Positions 9,316 through 16,495 are shown, counted from the stretch's first letter. The stretch: DNA of 33,656 nt from Planctomycetota bacterium (GCA_021805985.1 JAJZDN010000046.1:1-33656), one strand, 5' to 3'. The notes: generated by a model not told the origin, from the letters alone. Numbers and translations are program-made.

Positions 9316-9418
9316 ATCGCGATTTTTCCGTTTGCGTCCCTTGCCGTGGGTGTTGTGGCAAACGACCTGGGGAGTTCAGCGGTCGTGTAATATAAGAAAA
9401 GCGTTTGCTCAATGGGTT

Positions 9419-10738
9419 CTAACGCGGGGTGGTTCGGAGCAATTTCGGATCTTCTGGATTCACGATGTATTGTGCATTGTCAGTGAATCGGGCAGTCAGG
9501 ATGACTGCAGCCAGCGTAAGTGAGGACCAGAGCACCACATCCACCGTGTCGATATAGTGGCGGCCATTGGGACCTAATACTCTGGCCAATTCCGAGGTCC
9601 AAAGCATGAGAAACGCGGTAAGACTTAGTGCTATCCAGGCGAATTTGCGGCTGGATTGGGCCGCAAATGTGTCCTCGGCGATCATCCCCGCTGCCATGAG
9701 TGCAAAAATCAACGTGACATAATGCGGTACCCAGGTGCGTTCCGAGGCCCAGAGCATAAACATGCCCACACACGCAATTTCCATGGCATATCGGCGGGTG
9801 CGCAGGCTCGGCAGCTTTTTCCGCGCCCACCAGATGCCGCCAATCGCGATAAGCAGAACGATGAGGCGGCCGATCAAATGCGCGATGTTTTGCGGTAGAC
9901 GGACCAGCGTTAAATAATGATTCTGCACCACGCCGTTGTGCATGGTTTTCCATGCTGGAACATGAGCAAACAGTCGCAGGACAAATTCCGGAATCGACTC
10001 GCCATTACCAAATTTAATTTTGTCATGCAGAATATAGGGAGCGATCATGATATGGCCCCATTGGCCCAACCATGTGATGTTCTGACTCCATCCGAAAAAA
10101 ATCGCGGGAACCAGAAATATCCAGATCCCTATGCCGCCAACAATTGCGGCGCCGATGATCCATCGTCGGCGATAAAGAAAATAGGCCAGAAATGCCAGCG
10201 GGGTTACCTTGATGCAGATCGCCATGGCCACCAGCAACCCGGCAGCGACGTCGCCCGCCGGGGATTCTTCCTGCGCCATCCATAATCCAGCGGCCAGTGG
10301 CAGGAGCATCAGCAGATTCATCTGCCCCTCCTGAATATCCCCGATGACCGGAAAAAACCACCCTGCACCAATCAGCAATAGTGCACCGGGCAGCACGTTG
10401 CCTCCACCGCGGCGAATAATGGACAGTGCCAGCAGAAAAATCGGTACAAAGAAAAACGGTTTACAGATAACCCACGCCGCCTGCGCGTCGGGGCGGGATA
10501 AAAGCGTAAAAGGGGCCACGAACAGCATTGCAAATGGCGGTAATGGAAAGCGGTCACTGCGATAGGGCTTATGGTCATGAATAAACAGCGGAACGGTTTT
10601 CATGTAGGAATCAAAGGCGTCAATATGCTTTTGACGAGTCATTTCATGGGCGATTTTATGATGCGCCTGCACCGCCAACACAACAGTGGCTATGGCAATA
10701 ATCACCAGGGCAATGGTTAAAATCATTCGTCGGGGCAT
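9419..10738 (-). CDS. GT87-family (DUF2029) polytopic membrane glycosyltransferase
   Basis: The 439-aa protein is almost entirely hydrophobic, with about ten membrane segments starting at LTIALVIIAIATVVLAV. The features of the GT87/DUF2029 group are visible: an early acidic-aromatic extracytoplasmic loop (HIDAFDSYMKTVPLF), the segment YRSDRFPLPPFAMLF, and the conserved GDIQEGQMNLLMLLPLAAG helix followed by AICIKVTPLAFLAYFLYRR. Members transfer sugars, such as mannose or arabinose, from polyprenyl-phosphate donors on the outer face of the cytoplasmic membrane. The acceptor cannot be inferred from sequence. GGAG lies 5-6 nt before the ATG. The gene starts 25 nt after the Kdo hydroxylase gene, so the two are probably one operon and the substrate may be lipid A/core or another envelope glycan. 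Confidence 0.8.
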   Translation of the reverse strand: MPRRMILTIALVIIAIATVVLAVQAHHKIAHEMTRQKHIDAFDSYMKTVPLFIHDHKPYRSDRFPLPPFAMLFVAPFTLLSRPDAQAAWVICKPFFFVPIFLLALSIIRRGGGNVLPGALLLIGAGWFFPVIGDIQEGQMNLLMLLPLAAGLWMAQEESPAGDVAAGLLVAMAICIKVTPLAFLAYFLYRRRWIIGAAIVGGIGIWIFLVPAIFFGWSQNITWLGQWGHIMIAPYILHDKIKFGNGESIPEFVLRLFAHVPAWKTMHNGVVQNHYLTLVRLPQNIAHLIGRLIVLLIAIGGIWWARKKLPSLRTRRYAMEIACVGMFMLWASERTWVPHYVTLIFALMAAGMIAEDTFAAQSSRKFAWIALSLTAFLMLWTSELARVLGPNGRHYIDTVDVVLWSSLTLAAVILTARFTDNAQYIVNPEDPKLLRTTPR

Positions 10739-10763
10739 ACATCTCCAATAGTCGCTTTGGATG

Positions 10764-11645
10764 TCAAACCAACGTTTTCCCAGTCATCCCTTCCAAGACC
10801 CGCAGCGGTGACTTTTCCGGATTTTTCATCGCTTCCACCGGCAGGAGGTAGGTTTGTTCCAATAAATATTGCCCGGCATCCACCGCGTGCAGCACCTCGT
10901 CGGTAAAGCAGGTCCACGTACAGTGAGGGGGAAATACAAACGGGGTTTGGGAGGCGTTTTTTTGATACTGCTCATCCATTTTCGCCTGATCATGAAGTTG
11001 CAGCATGTAGTGATCGTACGCGGTGCGCGGGCTGCGGGTAATACGCAACAGGTACATGAACTCCCGGGAGCCGGGGAGCGGCGCTTTGAGCCGGGGAACA
11101 AACTTTTTGGCGAAATCCGCGAACGGTTCACCAATGCGCCAATCGCGACCTTTGCCTTGGGGATTGACGTTGCAAAATATCCGGATAATGCGCTTACCAC
11201 CAACGGGCCGGGCCGGAAATTGGTCCGGATGCAGTCGTGTATCATCTTTGGTAATTTTGCTGGCCCGACCTTTGATTTCAACGGGGCGGTAGCTGGTTCG
11301 CATACGCAGCAAGGCGGATTTATATTGAGGGAAAAGCCCCTGCATGAGCGTAAGGGTGCTTTCAGAATAGCGTTTCAATAGTGCAGCCAATTCCCGTTGC
11401 GCTGCATCGTCACCTTCCATGCCCTGAATGCGGCCATTGCGATGGTCATAACTGATGTTTTTGGCCCCGCCGTTGCTCCATACCGGGGTAAGAAACTTTT
11501 GTTCGTCGGGCAAGAACGTAAAATCCAGCCCGGGCAAATAAACCACATTGCCCGATTCCATCGCCGCCGTAGCTCCATTCTGCTGTTCCGAGGAAAACGG
11601 GCCATTCCATTGCGTTAAGTCAACGTTATAAATTCGATTCGTCAT
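10764..11645 (-). CDS. kdoO: Kdo 3-hydroxylase-like Fe(II)/2-oxoglutarate dioxygenase
   Basis: The 293-aa product matches the Kdo hydroxylase family, which converts the outer Kdo of lipid A-Kdo2 to Ko (D-glycero-D-talo-oct-2-ulosonic acid) using Fe(II), O2 and 2-oxoglutarate. The H-x-D iron motif is at LHPDQFPARP (H139, D141) and the distal His at TDEVLHAVDAGQ (H253). Further family segments are RIFCNVNPQGKGRDWRIGEP, YDHYMLQLHDQAKMDEQYQ, LLEQTYLLPVEAM and SPLRVLEGMTGK. The frame extends upstream to 11819, but the ATG at 11645 has GGAG 7 nt before it and fits the family's length. The upstream extension looks non-coding. Its presence argues that the organism makes Kdo-containing LPS. A GT87-type transferase gene follows it. 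Confidence 0.88.
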   Translation of the reverse strand: MTNRIYNVDLTQWNGPFSSEQQNGATAAMESGNVVYLPGLDFTFLPDEQKFLTPVWSNGGAKNISYDHRNGRIQGMEGDDAAQRELAALLKRYSESTLTLMQGLFPQYKSALLRMRTSYRPVEIKGRASKITKDDTRLHPDQFPARPVGGKRIIRIFCNVNPQGKGRDWRIGEPFADFAKKFVPRLKAPLPGSREFMYLLRITRSPRTAYDHYMLQLHDQAKMDEQYQKNASQTPFVFPPHCTWTCFTDEVLHAVDAGQYLLEQTYLLPVEAMKNPEKSPLRVLEGMTGKTLV

Positions 11646-11924
11646 AAAACACTCCACATGATCAGCAATACCATCGTTGCAACTTTGCCGGTAGCATACC
11701 GCAGAAGTGGCGGAACATTCCACTGGTGCTCGGTGACCGCAAGAAAATTTGGGCCTTAACCCACACCACTCTTGGCGATACCTGCCTGCATGCCCTGATT
11801 TGCAGGCGTGAAAGCCCACCAGGCAGCGGAGTTGACTTTAAGATAGAGCGGAAAAACCTGGATTAACTTTCGCACAATTAACTCCACGCTGCCGCATGGA
11901 GCTATTGGCCCGTGTCATGGTGGG
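11646..11924. repeat. dtxR-kdoO intergenic region with two inverted repeats
   Basis: This 279-nt gap lies between two minus-strand genes. It contains GCCTGCA (11784-11790) with TGCAGGC (11801-11807). A longer interrupted stem pairs GGCAGCGGAGTT (11822-11833) with AACTC (11880-11884) and CGCTGCC (11887-11893), with a 2-nt bulge. Neither is followed by a T-run on the minus strand, so they are not textbook terminators. They could attenuate or protect the dtxR 3' end, or be the ends of a decayed repeat. No gene is visible. Confidence 0.45.
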
Positions 11925-12620
11925 TCAGGATGATTTTCTGCGCCGCTGGCCCGCTGTGGCACAAGGCCGCACCAGAAATTTGGCCGCCGCCGTCATGGAC
12001 AGAATCACGGGTGGTTTACCATCGGGCCGGGCGGAAATAGCACCAGCCTGCGGATTGTTATGTTCAATGACCACCGCGGCTTTAGGTACCAAACCGCTGG
12101 TCTGTGCGAATCGCAAAAATTCAGAGCTTTGATCCATAATCCTGACAATTACGGTCCTGCTGCCGGTCTGTAATTCGGCCAGACTGCATAATTCCGGTGC
12201 TTCCACTTTTCCGGCAGACGAGGGAATAGGATCACCATGCGGATCTACCGACGGGTGCCCCAGCAGTAGATCTATTCGCGCCAAAACCGTTTCAGAAATG
12301 ACATGTTCGAGTTCCTCCGCTTCGCCGTGCGCTTCCGACCAGTCAATGCCCAGAATCTCAACGAGAAATAATTCCAGCAAACGGTGACGGCGCAAAACGT
12401 GCAGCGCCAGTTGCTCACCGGCTCTCGTAAGCCGAACGCCGGCTCGCGGGGCATATTTCGCCAGGCCGGAATCCGCGATAGCTTTGACCATGGTGGTAGC
12501 GGTTCCTGCAGTCACGCCGACCAGGGCCGCAAGCTTTCCCATGGGCACATATTTGCCGCGCGATTCCTGCTGCTGCAGCCACAGTTGCTTAAGATAATTT
12601 TCAATGGTTCTGCTGGCCAT
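11925..12620 (-). CDS. DtxR/MntR-family metal-dependent transcriptional regulator
   Basis: The 231-aa protein has the order of the DtxR family. A winged-helix domain occupies about residues 1-70 (MASRTIENYLKQLW, GVTAGTATTMVKAI, YAPRAGVRLTRAGEQLA). A dimerisation and metal-binding domain follows (HRLLELFLVEILGIDW, EELEHVISETVLARIDLLLG, HPSVDPHGDPIP), then a C-terminal FeoA/SH3-like domain (LCSLAELQTGSRTVIVRIMD). The Glu/His residues in EELEH and the HPxxDPHGDPIP segment supply metal ligands in the family. Divergence from an NRAMP gene suggests a manganese- or iron-responsive repressor. The start has no clear Shine-Dalgarno sequence. A minus-strand TATAAT (12700-12705) beside a perfect palindrome (12718-12731) suggests autoregulation. 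Which metal it senses is not decidable from sequence. Confidence 0.9.
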   Translation of the reverse strand: MASRTIENYLKQLWLQQQESRGKYVPMGKLAALVGVTAGTATTMVKAIADSGLAKYAPRAGVRLTRAGEQLALHVLRRHRLLELFLVEILGIDWSEAHGEAEELEHVISETVLARIDLLLGHPSVDPHGDPIPSSAGKVEAPELCSLAELQTGSRTVIVRIMDQSSEFLRFAQTSGLVPKAAVVIEHNNPQAGAISARPDGKPPVILSMTAAAKFLVRPCATAGQRRRKSS

Positions 12621-12699
12621 GCGTGGAAGTCCATAAAAAAAATTCGCTCGTACGATCGTTCAGAATATGATCCGTGATTGCCCCCTGAAAAGCAAGTCG

Positions 12700-12731
12700 A
12701 TTATACAAATAAAAAAGTTTGAGTACTCAAA
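12700..12731 (-). promoter_or_regulatory. Candidate dtxR promoter and DtxR-type operator
   Basis: On the minus strand TATAAT occupies 12705-12700. Upstream of it lies the perfect 14-bp palindrome TTTGAGTACTCAAA (12718-12731), which covers where a -35 box would sit. A related half-site, GCTCAAAC, is at 12747-12754, just before the divergent NRAMP promoter. A dyad of this size between a DtxR-family gene and its metal transporter is the expected position for the regulator's operator. The sequence is not the classical DtxR or MntR consensus, so the assignment rests on position and symmetry. Confidence 0.6.
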
Positions 12732-12760
12732 GTATTAAACACGAACGCTCAAACTACTTC

Positions 12761-12789
12761 TTGACAACGGCTTGCTGGCATCGTATATA
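12761..12789 (+). promoter_or_regulatory. Strong sigma70-type promoter for the NRAMP gene
   Basis: TTGACA (12761-12766) and TATATA (12784-12789) are separated by exactly 17 nt, an almost ideal sigma70 promoter. Transcription would start near 12796, giving a leader of about 157 nt before the NRAMP start at 12953. The half-site GCTCAAAC (12747-12754) abuts the -35 box, and the palindrome at 12718-12731 lies about 30 bp further upstream. Confidence 0.8.
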
Positions 12790-12797
12790 GTGACACC

Positions 12798-12965
12798 ATG
12801 GGATTGCGGGCCAAGGGCCTCATCATCATCCGGAATCGCCGCCGGGGTAATAGGGAGACGTTGGAAGCGTGTGAAGATCTCAACGGTGTGGTGACGGACG
12901 AATTAAAATGCGTTCGCAATGAAAAACAAATAAGTGAAAGCATTCTCTCATTATGGGTAGAATAA
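12798..12965 (+). CDS. Possible 55-codon leader ORF overlapping the NRAMP start
   Basis: An ATG only about two bases after the predicted transcription start opens a 55-codon frame (MGLRAKGLIIIRNRRRGN..., ending LSLWVE). Its stop overlaps the first codons of the NRAMP gene in another frame. The NRAMP start has no good ribosome-binding site, so translational coupling is conceivable. There is no room for a Shine-Dalgarno sequence before this ATG, so it would be translated leaderless. The peptide resembles nothing I know. It could be a chance frame in a long regulatory leader. Confidence 0.25.
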   Translation: MGLRAKGLIIIRNRRRGNRETLEACEDLNGVVTDELKCVRNEKQISESILSLWVE

Positions 12966-14383
12966 ATCAAAATTCAGAATCAAGTGGATCCGGAATTGGC
13001 ACTTCCCCTGCTGCCCATGAAAGCTCACCGGCACATGCGGGCACGTGCGCCGATCCGCTGACGGGGGAGGATATTTCCCGTGCGCGTGATCGCCTGGCCG
13101 TGGCCAAGGCCCGCAGCATCGCACAACCCCACGCGCGCTGGCGATGGATGCGGCTTTTATGGCTGCTGGCGGGACCGGGGGTTCTGGTATTTCTCGGCGA
13201 AAATGACGCGCCCAGCATGTTGTCCTATGCCGCCACCGGGTCGCAATTCGGTATCGGATTTTTTCTTCCGTTTATCCTTGTGACATTTATAGCCGGATGG
13301 ATTGTTCAGGAAATGACCGTTCGCCTGGGTTCGGTAACGCACCGTGGTCATGCTGAATTAATATTTGACCGATTCGGTCCATTCTGGGGCTTTTTTTCCA
13401 TGGCTGATTTGGTGCTGGGAAATTTTCTCACGCTGGTGACGGAATTCATCGGAATCCGTGCCGGTCTGGGTTATTTCGGAATACCGCCGCTGGTAGCTGT
13501 GGGAGGAGCCATTGCGCTTATTTTGGCGGTAACCATGACGCATCGCTATTGGACATGGGAACGCATCCTGCTTGGCCTGGCTTTGTTCAATGGACTGTTT
13601 GTTCCCGTGGCGCTGATGACCCATCCCGACTGGCCCGCCGTGGGGCATGCGTTTATTACCTTTGGCCCGCTACCCGGCGGTCTAGGTTCACAAAATATTC
13701 TTCTGATGATGGCCGATATCGGCGCTACTGTTACGCCTTGGATGCTGTTTTTTCAGCAGGGGGCCACCACCGACAAAGGCATGCAGCCGCGGGACATTGG
13801 ATTTGGCCGCTGGGACACATCTATTGGCACACTTCTGGCGGCCGTATTTGGTATGGCAGTGGTGCTGGCGACCGTTCCGCTATATACGCATGGGATCAGC
13901 ACAGAGAATTATCAGGGAGCCCAATTTGCGCAAGCCCTGCAGCCTTACGTCGGCAAACTTGGTTCAAGCCTCTTTGCCTTGGGCCTGGTAGAAGCGGGGC
14001 TGGTGGCGGCTATCAGCATTTCCACGTCGTCCGGTTATGCCTTTGGTGAAGTCATGCACCACGCCCATAGCCTCAATCGCAGCATCAAAGAGGCGTGGCC
14101 TTTTTATCTCACGTTGCTTGGCTCGGCGATCGCCGCCGGTGCCATCGTCTTAATTCCCCATGCCCCCTTGGAGTTTGTTGTGCTGATTGTCAATGTCATC
14201 GCGGTGCTGGCCATGCCACCGGCCTTGCTGTTTCTGCTACTGCTGGTCAATGACCGTGAAATTATGGGAGAAAGCGTCAATGGCCTATGGCTTAATATCG
14301 CAGGCATCGCGGTAACGGTGCTTCTGATTATCGCCGGTTTGGGTTATGGCCTAACCACTGTATTTCCCAAACTGCTCTCATGA
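12953..14383 (+). CDS. NRAMP-family divalent metal transporter, atypical metal-site type
   Basis: The 476-aa polytopic protein has a hydrophilic N-terminus of about 65 residues and then eleven or so membrane segments. It matches the NRAMP family overall (LLAGPGVLVFLGENDAPSML in TM1, GATVTPWMLFFQQGA in TM6). Canonical NRAMP carriers for Mn/Fe have DPGN in TM1 and MPHN in TM6. Here these read NDAPS (84-88) and TPWM (261-264), so the substrate site differs. Proteins of this subtype are widespread and usually annotated as divalent metal transporters, but their substrate is uncertain. The neighbouring DtxR-type gene supports a transition metal. The ATG at 12953 is the first start after an in-frame stop and lacks a strong ribosome-binding site. 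The next gene follows after 12 nt. Confidence 0.88.
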   Translation: MGRINQNSESSGSGIGTSPAAHESSPAHAGTCADPLTGEDISRARDRLAVAKARSIAQPHARWRWMRLLWLLAGPGVLVFLGENDAPSMLSYAATGSQFGIGFFLPFILVTFIAGWIVQEMTVRLGSVTHRGHAELIFDRFGPFWGFFSMADLVLGNFLTLVTEFIGIRAGLGYFGIPPLVAVGGAIALILAVTMTHRYWTWERILLGLALFNGLFVPVALMTHPDWPAVGHAFITFGPLPGGLGSQNILLMMADIGATVTPWMLFFQQGATTDKGMQPRDIGFGRWDTSIGTLLAAVFGMAVVLATVPLYTHGISTENYQGAQFAQALQPYVGKLGSSLFALGLVEAGLVAAISISTSSGYAFGEVMHHAHSLNRSIKEAWPFYLTLLGSAIAAGAIVLIPHAPLEFVVLIVNVIAVLAMPPALLFLLLLVNDREIMGESVNGLWLNIAGIAVTVLLIIAGLGYGLTTVFPKLLS

Positions 14384-14395
14384 GGATCCGACACC

Positions 14396-14644
14396 ATGAA
14401 TATTGATTTAAAACCTGATAACCCTCCTGATAACCATAACGTGAAAAGCACGGAACTTTCTCAACGCCATGATGTGGTGCGCTCACTCCTGGAAGAAGAT
14501 CAGCTTGTCGCCTTCAAGCAGCGCACGCGCTTCGGGCGGCGGAAATTCTCACCGGGGCTGAAGATTCTGCTCTGGGCCTTGCGAATTTATGTCATTGGGA
14601 TGCTAATTATCGTCATTATTCAAATTGTGCGAACCTTGCATTAA
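14396..14644 (+). CDS. Small single-pass membrane protein of unknown function
   Basis: The 82-aa product has a polar N-terminal half (RHDVVRSLLEEDQLVAFKQR), a basic patch (RTRFGRRKF) and one C-terminal membrane span (LRIYVIGMLIIVIIQIVRTL). Basic residues before the span suggest the N-terminus is cytoplasmic. It starts 12 nt after the NRAMP stop with GAGG upstream, so it is almost certainly cotranscribed. It could be an accessory or regulatory subunit of the transporter; this is inference from position only. Confidence 0.7.
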   Translation: MNIDLKPDNPPDNHNVKSTELSQRHDVVRSLLEEDQLVAFKQRTRFGRRKFSPGLKILLWALRIYVIGMLIIVIIQIVRTLH

Positions 14645-14714
14645 AAAAAGCCCACAGCGTATAGCGCACATCTGCCCGTAACGGGTACCGATACCGGGCC
14701 TGCAGCAGCGTCAA

Positions 14715-14780
14715 TTTTTACAAAAGCCTGGATCCTGAGCCTTTATCTTTACAGCATTTTGATACCACCGCGGATAAAAT
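14715..14780 (+). promoter_or_regulatory. Kdp-type tandem T-tract motif and promoter of the glycosidase-like gene
   Basis: TTTTTACA begins at 14715, and a second copy, TCTTTACA-GC-ATTTTGATACC, runs 14746-14766. A -10-like TAAAAT lies at 14775-14780. The second copy matches the one in front of the kdp operon (16321-16341) at 18 of 21 positions. The distance from its first base to the TAAAAT is 29 nt in both places. Such conservation of sequence and spacing in two separate promoters points to one shared activator, probably of the KdpE type. Confidence 0.6.
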
Positions 14781-14897
14781 CATCTGATGTGCTACGCCAT
14801 AGCTGTCTGGCCGGACCGCCACTTTTTGACGACATGACGTATATTTACGGAAATTGCAGGGTTGCACATGCCATTTATTTGTCAGGAGATTGATTAA

Positions 14898-16244
14898 ATG
14901 GATAAGCCGCACGGTCACACATCGGGAACTGAACGTAAAGGATACTCCGCAAGCGGGCGTCGCGATTTCCTCCTGTCGTCATTGGCGACAGTGTCGCAAT
15001 TGTCAAGGATTTCAAAGAAACGGCTCGTACCTCCCTCATCCCAGCCGGTGCGGTTTAAGCAGGATCGATTCTGCATCAGCTTCTGGGTGGATCCGCCGGC
15101 CGGCGCGGAAATGGAAGCGCATTATGCCCAGCTTGCCGCGGCCAACTTCACGGTGGCTCTGGGCAGCTTTGGAGCCAATACACCAGCAACAGACCGCCAA
15201 CAATTGGATTTGTGCCAGAAGTACGGGTTGAAAGCACTCGTGTTCTTACCGGGTTACGAAGAGGGTGCGACGCAGGGCGTTGCCGATATTGACGACATCA
15301 GGCAAGCGGATAAATTTCCGAATTATCCAGCGTGCTGGGGATATATGCTCCACGACGAACCTAAGGCGGAAATATTCCCCGACCTTCGATACATGGTGAA
15401 TCACCTTCGCCGTGTACGCACCGGAAAGTTGGGGTTCATCAACCTGCTTCCAGCGTATGCCGGCGCGGCAAAATTGGGAACGCATACCTACGAAGAGTAC
15501 GTCGCGCGATACGTGCGGGAGGTGAATCCGGATGTGCTTTGTGTAGACTATTACCCGATGATGAAACCCCACCTGGACGGCCGGGACGGGTATTGTTCCA
15601 ATCTGGCCATCCTGCGTAAATATGCCCTGCGGAAAAATATACCCTTCTGGAATTTTTTCAATGCCATGCCCTTTGGGTCCTTCAGCGATCCGACCGAGGC
15701 TCAGATACGTTGGCAGATATACACGTCTCTCGCGTATGGAGCTAAAGGCGTGCTATATTTCTGTTATTGGACGCCATCGGGCGCAGAGTTTCCCCGGGGA
15801 GGCGCTCTTGTCAATGCGGATGGCATCCCTACGCGCCACTATCACCAGGCGCGCAGAATCAATGCGCATTTGAAACATCTCGGGCCAACCCTCATGCAGT
15901 TGACCAGTGCGCGTGTGTACCGAATTTTGCGCGGCACCAATCCAGCGGCGGTTCTTAAAGGATCGCCGCTCAAAAGTCTTACGCCCGGAGACTACCTGAT
16001 CGGAGTTTTCAAACACACCGATGGCAGGACCGCCGTATTGCTGAATAACTACAGTTATTGCTATTCCGCATGGCCGACAGTCGAGTTCGCCGCGCCCTTG
16101 GGGAGCATCACTGAGCTTGATCGGGCCACAGGCAGGGAGATACCCGTGGTTGACGCCAGTCCAGGGATGCGCGGGCTGCAAATTTCCCTTGGTGCCGCCG
16201 AGGGGAGACTATTTTTAATCGGACAGCAGCACGCACAGAGATAG
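14898..16244 (+). CDS. Exported TIM-barrel glycosidase-like protein
   Basis: The 448-aa protein begins with an RRDFLL segment (residues 21-26) preceding a short hydrophobic stretch, a plausible but weak twin-arginine signal. The body looks like a (beta/alpha)8 glycoside hydrolase: FTVALGSFGAN, LKALVFLPGY, CWGYMLHDEPKAEIFPDL (acid candidate E154), LCVDYYPMMKP, and GAKGVLYFCYWTP. A small beta domain follows (LIGVFKHTDGRTAVLLNNYS). The 'GYxLxDEP' element is typical of several poorly defined bacterial glycosidase families. I cannot name one. AGGAG lies 8-9 nt upstream of the ATG. Its promoter shares a motif with kdp, suggesting expression under potassium or osmotic stress. No partner glycan gene is adjacent. 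Confidence 0.65.
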   Translation: MDKPHGHTSGTERKGYSASGRRDFLLSSLATVSQLSRISKKRLVPPSSQPVRFKQDRFCISFWVDPPAGAEMEAHYAQLAAANFTVALGSFGANTPATDRQQLDLCQKYGLKALVFLPGYEEGATQGVADIDDIRQADKFPNYPACWGYMLHDEPKAEIFPDLRYMVNHLRRVRTGKLGFINLLPAYAGAAKLGTHTYEEYVARYVREVNPDVLCVDYYPMMKPHLDGRDGYCSNLAILRKYALRKNIPFWNFFNAMPFGSFSDPTEAQIRWQIYTSLAYGAKGVLYFCYWTPSGAEFPRGGALVNADGIPTRHYHQARRINAHLKHLGPTLMQLTSARVYRILRGTNPAAVLKGSPLKSLTPGDYLIGVFKHTDGRTAVLLNNYSYCYSAWPTVEFAAPLGSITELDRATGREIPVVDASPGMRGLQISLGAAEGRLFLIGQQHAQR

Positions 16245-16288
16245 AATTTAGTAGTTTTACGCACGGCAGCATCAGAATTATCCCGGCA

Positions 16289-16355
16289 TTTTTACACAAT
16301 CTTTATATCTTCAGCACTTTTTTTTACAGCATCTTGATATCGCGGCAGATAAAAT
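16289..16355 (+). promoter_or_regulatory. kdp promoter with tandem KdpE-like sites
   Basis: Two 21-bp direct repeats occur, TTTTTACA-CA-ATCTTTATATC (16289-16309) and TTTTTACA-GC-ATCTTGATATC (16321-16341). They have 18 of 21 identical bases and a 32-bp period, about three helical turns. A TAAAAT box (16350-16355) lies 29 nt from the start of the second repeat. The E. coli KdpE site, as I recall it, is also a T-tract ending in TTTACA just upstream of the kdp promoter. Tandem phased repeats are typical of OmpR-family response regulator sites. A small hairpin ACGCG/CGCGT (16368-16382) sits in the leader before the first ribosome-binding site. Confidence 0.65.
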
Positions 16356-16402
16356 TACAGACATGCAACGCGAAAAACGCGTGCCTGACAAGGAGTGTTA
16401 CC

Positions 16403-16495
16403 ATGGACATTTTATACATCGGAGCCATGATTCTGCTGGGCGTTGTCACATGGCTGCTGGTGAAACTATGTGAATACTTAGGAGATCGAAGATGA
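16403..16495 (+). CDS. 30-residue membrane peptide at head of kdp operon
   Basis: This very small gene encodes a single membrane helix flanked by charged ends (MDILYIGAMILLG, then TWLLVKLCEYLGDRR). AAGGAG lies 7 nt before its ATG, the strongest ribosome-binding site in the operon leader. Its stop overlaps the kdpF start as ATGA, which indicates translational coupling. Short peptides of the form 'hydrophobic helix, then W-x-x-V-x-L-C-E/D-x-L' occur ahead of kdpF in other bacteria as I recall, usually unannotated. It may be a second small subunit or a regulator of the KdpFABC complex. No function is established from sequence. Confidence 0.75.
   Translation: MDILYIGAMILLGVVTWLLVKLCEYLGDRR

Noticed and set aside
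9329-9364. Hairpin CGTTTGC/GCAAACG between convergent genes as a terminator
   Set aside because: The loop is 22 nt and neither strand has a T-run after the stem.
12796-12952. Mn2+ (yybP-ykoY) riboswitch in the NRAMP leader
   Set aside because: The conserved loop sequences could not be found, and only short, weak stems are visible.
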